Assembly: GCA_017853515.1 (NCBI GenBank)
Contig: JAFMJK010000004.1
Coordinates: forward strand, 1 to 28,646
Reading direction: 5' to 3'
Length of the DNA: 28,646 nt
Origin: Chthoniobacterales bacterium
Lineage (GTDB): Bacteria > Verrucomicrobiota > Verrucomicrobiia > Chthoniobacterales > JACTMZ01
The notes beneath the pieces were generated by a model. That model was not told where the DNA came from and ran no database searches. It was given only the letters and a program-made list of their open reading frames with translations. Positions within the stretch are counted from its first letter, which is position 1. Each line of letters begins with the position of its first letter. Below, piece by piece: positions 25,216 to 28,646 of this stretch. A program made the translations under genes and the position numbers.

Positions 25216-25979
25216 TCGACGAACCGGACAATCAGCATCCGAGGCCCGACACCTTCGAGGCGAACCGCGAGAGCGACGACCTCAACGTGCGCGATGTGCA
25301 CGGCGCGATCCTGCGCGAGAAGGCCGATCCGCGCGACGGCTACGAACCCATCCCGCTCTGGCTCGTCTCGCTTTTCATGGCGCTCGTTTTCTGGGGCGGT
25401 GCCTATCTCGCTTTCAACAGCGGCGGCTTCGAGTCGACCGTGTTCAATCCCTCGCAGGTCTCCTGGGCGGGCGGCGGGGCTGCGGCCAAAGCAGCTCCCG
25501 ATCCCAAAGTCGTCGGCAAACGCCTTTTCACCGCGAACTGCGTCGCCTGCCATCAAGCGACAGGTCTCGGCGTGGCCGGACAATTTCCGCCACTCGTAGA
25601 AAGCGAATGGGTGCTCACCGAGGGATGGCACGGTGACAACCATCTTATTTCCATTCTGCTGCACGGTTTGCAGGGCCCGATCCAGGTCAAGGGCGCCACC
25701 TACAACGGCGCCATGCCTCCTTGGAAACAACTGAAGGATGACCAGATCGCGGCGATCCTCACGTATATCCGCAGCGAGTGGGGCAACAACGAATCGCCCA
25801 TCACCGCCGAACAAGTTGCCAAAATCCGCGAGGAGTCCGCGGCGCAAACCGAGCCTTACACGCAGGCGCAGTTGCAGGCCATCCCGGCCATGGAATTCGA
25901 TGACGCCGCCGCACCGACCGAAGGCTCCGCGCCGCCCGCGCCCGATGCCGCGGCCACGGCACCGGCTCCCGGGGCATGA
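25212..25979 (+). CDS. ccoP: Monoheme CcoP-like cytochrome c
   Basis: The 255-residue protein has a soluble N-terminus with D-G-Y-E-P-I-P-L-W (42-50) leading into one membrane helix (about 49-67), a linker, one cytochrome c domain with C-V-A-C-H (Cys110-His114) and probable Met168 ligand (G-A-M-P-P-W), then a Pro/Ala-rich tail (about 215-255). The order helix-linker-cytochrome matches CcoP, but CcoP normally has two heme domains and this has one. It could deliver electrons to CcoNO, or to CoxB, whose gene it overlaps. The frame upstream of 25212 belongs to ccoO antisense coding, so the start is well fixed by the ATGA overlap. Confidence 0.82.
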   Translation: MIDEPDNQHPRPDTFEANRESDDLNVRDVHGAILREKADPRDGYEPIPLWLVSLFMALVFWGGAYLAFNSGGFESTVFNPSQVSWAGGGAAAKAAPDPKVVGKRLFTANCVACHQATGLGVAGQFPPLVESEWVLTEGWHGDNHLISILLHGLQGPIQVKGATYNGAMPPWKQLKDDQIAAILTYIRSEWGNNESPITAEQVAKIREESAAQTEPYTQAQLQAIPAMEFDDAAAPTEGSAPPAPDAAATAPAPGA

Positions 25980-26872
25980 CCATGAACAAGACGCTGACCA
26001 AAATCCTCTGGCTTTCGACGCTCCTTGTCGCGGTTTGCGCAAGCGATGCGTTCGCCGGCGTGCGTGAGTCGAACCTCTACTGGGCGCCCGAGTGCGTGAC
26101 GGTAGGCGGCGAGCGCGTCGACTCGCTGCTCAACTTCATTTTCTATCTCACCGGCGCGGTCTTCATCCTCACGCAGGTCGTCTACATCTACTACCTCGTC
26201 AAATACCGCAAGCGCCCCGGTTCGAAGGCCTACTACAGCCACGGCAACAACAAGCTCGAACTCATCTGGACGGCGATTCCCACGGCGATCTTCATCGGCC
26301 TCGTCATCTACAGCAACCGCCTGTGGAGCGAACTGCACAGCGAGCCGCCGGCCGATTCGGTCAAGATCGACATCGTCGGCTACCAGTTCGGTTGGGACAT
26401 GCGCTACCCGGGTGCCGACGGCAAACTGGGCAAGGTTGACACCAAGCTCTATTCGACAGAAAACAAATTCGCCCTTGTTCCTGAAGACCCGGCGGGCGCC
26501 GACGATTTCTCCAGCACCGAGCTGGTCATTCCCGTCGGCAAGCCGGTGCACATCTATCTGCACTCGCGCGACGTCATTCATTCCTTCTACGTTCCCGAAT
26601 TCCGTCTCTATCAGGCCGCGGTGCCCGGCCGCACCATCGCCTGGGTCTGGTTCCAGACGACCAAGACGGGGAATTTCCAGTTGGCTTGCAGCCAAATTTG
26701 CGGCTCGGGCCACTACAACATGAAAGCACCGATCCGCGTGGTCACGCAGGAGGAGTTCGACAAGTGGCAGGCGGGCAAAATCGCGGCCAAGGCTGCCGAA
26801 GCGAAATCCGCGGCCGTGCCGTCGGATCCGGTGCTTGTCGCGCAGCGTAACCAAGGGGAGCAACAACCATGA
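25976..26872 (+). CDS. coxB: aa3-type cytochrome c oxidase subunit II
   Basis: The 298-residue protein has a signal peptide (about 1-27), two membrane helices (about 52-75 and 95-113) and a periplasmic cupredoxin domain with the CuA ligands His202, Cys238, Cys242, His246 and Met249. The position that is usually Glu between the cysteines is Gln240 (C-S-Q-I-C-G), a substitution also met in other phyla. The protein ends soon after the CuA domain, without the fused cytochrome c of caa3 oxidases, so a separate cytochrome must deliver electrons. The start could be 25976 (overlapping ccoP) or the ATG at 25982. The stop overlaps coxA by four bases. Confidence 0.94.
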   Translation: MTMNKTLTKILWLSTLLVAVCASDAFAGVRESNLYWAPECVTVGGERVDSLLNFIFYLTGAVFILTQVVYIYYLVKYRKRPGSKAYYSHGNNKLELIWTAIPTAIFIGLVIYSNRLWSELHSEPPADSVKIDIVGYQFGWDMRYPGADGKLGKVDTKLYSTENKFALVPEDPAGADDFSSTELVIPVGKPVHIYLHSRDVIHSFYVPEFRLYQAAVPGRTIAWVWFQTTKTGNFQLACSQICGSGHYNMKAPIRVVTQEEFDKWQAGKIAAKAAEAKSAAVPSDPVLVAQRNQGEQQP

Positions 26873-28644
26873 GCACGAGCGTCACCACATTCGTTCCGGA
26901 AAGCCATGCCGAGAGCCACCACGAGGGGCATCACCACAAGCAGAACTTCTTCTTCACCTACATCTGGTCGGTCGACCACAAGATGATCGGCCTGCAGTAT
27001 CTCTGGACCAGTTTTGTCTTCCTGCTCATCGGCGGCCTGCTCGCCATGGGTATCCGCTACCAGCTGGCCTACCCGGGCGTCGAAGTTCCGCTCATCGGCA
27101 AGCTGCTTCCGTCGACCATCGCGACGGACGGCATCATTCTGCCCGGTGGATACAACATGTTCTTCACCATGCACGCCACGGTCATGGTGTTCCTCGTCGT
27201 CATGCCGTTGCTCATCGGCGGTTTCGGCAACTACCTCATCCCGCTGAAAATCGGGGCGGGGGACATGGCTTTCCCGACGCTCAATGCGATGAGCTATTGG
27301 CTCTACGTGCTCTCGGGCATCATTCTCGTCGCCAGCTTTTTCGTCGACGGCGGCGCGGCGCAGTCGGGCTGGACCGCTTACGCGCCGCTCAGCTCCACGC
27401 CGGCCTACAGCAACAACACACAGATCGGCCAGAGCTTGTGGTGCTTGGGACTTTTTATCAACGGCCTCTCGTCCATCGCCGGCGCGACCAACTACATCAC
27501 GACGATCATCAATATGCGCGCGCCGGGCATGACCATGTTCCGCCTGCCGCTCTCGGTCTGGTCGCTCTTCATCACGGCGTGGCTGCTTCTCCTTGCCGTG
27601 CCGGTGCTTTCGGCTGCCGCCGCCATGCTTTTCGCCGACCTCAATTTCGGCACGACCTTCTTCGCCGCGCAGGGCGGACAGCCGCTCCTCTGGCAACACC
27701 TCTTCTGGTTCTTCGGACACCCCGAGGTCTACATCATGATCCTTCCGGCCATGGGCTTGGTTTCGGAAATCCTCCCCGTCTTCGCGCGCAAACCGATCTT
27801 CGGCTACAAAGCGATGGTCTGGGCCATGGTGGCCATCGGATTCCTCGGCTTCATCGTGTGGGGCCACCACATGTTCGTCAGCGGCATGAACCTCACCCTC
27901 GCCGCCGCGTTTTCCGTCTCGACCATGATCATCGCCGTGCCCTCGGCGATCAAAACGTTCAACTGGATGGGCACCGTCTGGCGCGGATCGATCGAGTTCA
28001 CCACGCCGATGCTCTTCGCCCTGGCTTTCGTCTCGATGTTCGTCATCGGCGGGCTGAGCGGCATCTTCATGGCCTCCACGCCGGTCGATCTCTTCGTGCA
28101 CAACTCGTATTTCATCGTGGCGCACATCCACTACGTGCTCTTCGGCGGCAGCCTCTTCGGCGCCTTTGCCGCAATCTACTTTTGGTATCCGAAGATGTTC
28201 GGACGGATGATGAGCGAGACTTGGGGCAAGATCCACTTCTTCGCCACCTTCATCTTTTTCAACCTCACGTTCTTTCCCATGCACAACCTCGGGTTGGGCG
28301 GCATGATGCGCCGCATCGCCGACCCCACGGTTTACGACCATCTGCGCGCGCTGCAACCGATCAACGTCTTCGTCAGCTGGGCCGCCTTCGGCATGGGCTT
28401 GGCCACCTTCATCTTCCTCTGGAATTTCATCTGGAGCCTGCGTCACGGAAAGCCGGCCGGGAAGAATCCGTGGAATTCCACCACGCTGGAATGGACCGTC
28501 CCGTCGCCTCCGGGCCACGGCAACTTCGACACCACGCCGACCGTGTACAACGGTCCCTACGAATACAGCGTGCCCGGCATGGACAAGGATTACCTTCCGC
28601 AGAACGAAAAAGCGCCCGAGGGCGCGCGGTTGGAAGTCCACTGA
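26869..28644 (+). CDS. coxA: aa3-type cytochrome c oxidase subunit I
   Basis: The 591-residue protein has the twelve-helix core of the A1 subfamily. His102 and His421 bind low-spin heme a, His284, His333 and His334 bind CuB, His419 binds heme a3, and GHPEVY gives Glu286 and the cross-linked Tyr288. By chance, numbering equals that of Rhodobacter sphaeroides subunit I. The D-channel has Asp132, Asn121 and Asn139, with Ala140 replacing the second Asn; the K-channel lysine K362 is present with Ser359 in place of Thr. It reduces oxygen and pumps protons. The N-terminus (12-23) is very His-rich. The stop lies two bases before the window end. Confidence 0.96.
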   Translation: MSTSVTTFVPESHAESHHEGHHHKQNFFFTYIWSVDHKMIGLQYLWTSFVFLLIGGLLAMGIRYQLAYPGVEVPLIGKLLPSTIATDGIILPGGYNMFFTMHATVMVFLVVMPLLIGGFGNYLIPLKIGAGDMAFPTLNAMSYWLYVLSGIILVASFFVDGGAAQSGWTAYAPLSSTPAYSNNTQIGQSLWCLGLFINGLSSIAGATNYITTIINMRAPGMTMFRLPLSVWSLFITAWLLLLAVPVLSAAAAMLFADLNFGTTFFAAQGGQPLLWQHLFWFFGHPEVYIMILPAMGLVSEILPVFARKPIFGYKAMVWAMVAIGFLGFIVWGHHMFVSGMNLTLAAAFSVSTMIIAVPSAIKTFNWMGTVWRGSIEFTTPMLFALAFVSMFVIGGLSGIFMASTPVDLFVHNSYFIVAHIHYVLFGGSLFGAFAAIYFWYPKMFGRMMSETWGKIHFFATFIFFNLTFFPMHNLGLGGMMRRIADPTVYDHLRALQPINVFVSWAAFGMGLATFIFLWNFIWSLRHGKPAGKNPWNSTTLEWTVPSPPGHGNFDTTPTVYNGPYEYSVPGMDKDYLPQNEKAPEGARLEVH

Positions 28645-28646
28645 GG

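Noticed and set aside
26713..28641. 642-residue open frame antisense to coxA
   Set aside because: Its composition is dominated by His, Asp, Glu and Arg from reverse-reading membrane codons. There are no motifs, and it is fully covered by coxA and the end of coxB.

Overview
The window is a GC-rich, tightly packed stretch of a bacterial chromosome. It most likely comes from a Verrucomicrobiota-type (PVC superphylum) bacterium. This is inferred from an alternative complex III (ACIII) cluster joined to both cbb3-type and aa3-type oxidase genes, menaquinone genes, a lysine/alanine-rich histone-like DUF2934 protein and overall gene style. No rRNA or tRNA, phage genes, insertion sequence or CRISPR array was seen, and no stretch over 300 bases lacks a gene.

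Layout. (1) 1-121 is intergenic with a REP-like palindrome. (2) 122-3772, minus strand: a histone-like DUF2934 protein, then menF, menD and a small lytic transglycosylase. menF and menD overlap at the stop/start, and the pair covers the first two committed steps of classical menaquinone synthesis. (3) 3870-10196, plus strand: a four-helix membrane protein (PF04020 type), trpF, a small Tyr/Gly-rich lipoprotein, leuB, exbD, a large exported TPR protein and a YqaB-like HAD phosphatase. (4) 10202-10266: a double, inverted REP-like palindrome between convergent genes. (5) 10266-14516, minus strand: argF and argD (a probable two-gene arginine operon), a GT-C type membrane glycosyltransferase and an exported DUF192 protein. 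(6) 14517-14650: a divergent regulatory region with an A+T-rich stretch and a perfect GC-rich hairpin just before actA. (7) 14651-28644, plus strand: actA-actB-actC-actD-actE-actF, an unrecognised membrane-anchored protein, ccoS, ccoN, ccoO, a monoheme ccoP-like gene, coxB and coxA. Across these 13 genes no gap is longer than 2 bases. All six junctions from the unrecognised gene onward are 4-base ATGA/GTGA overlaps, as is actE/actF.

How it fits together. MenF and MenD feed menaquinone synthesis. ACIII (ActABCDEF) would oxidise menaquinol and pass electrons through the pentaheme ActA and monoheme ActE to two different terminal oxidases encoded in the same run: a cbb3-like enzyme (CcoNOP, with the assembly factor CcoS) and an A1-type aa3 oxidase (CoxB, CoxA). 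The window ends two bases after the coxA stop, so coxC/coxD and assembly genes probably continue outside it.

The items most worth a second look are: the fused ACIII + cbb3 + aa3 supercluster; the unknown gene at the junction between the ACIII and cbb3 blocks; the single-heme CcoP and cytochrome-less CoxB; a Glu-to-Gln change in CcoN at a normally conserved position; the REP-like palindromes; and the histone-tail/DUF2934 fusion.
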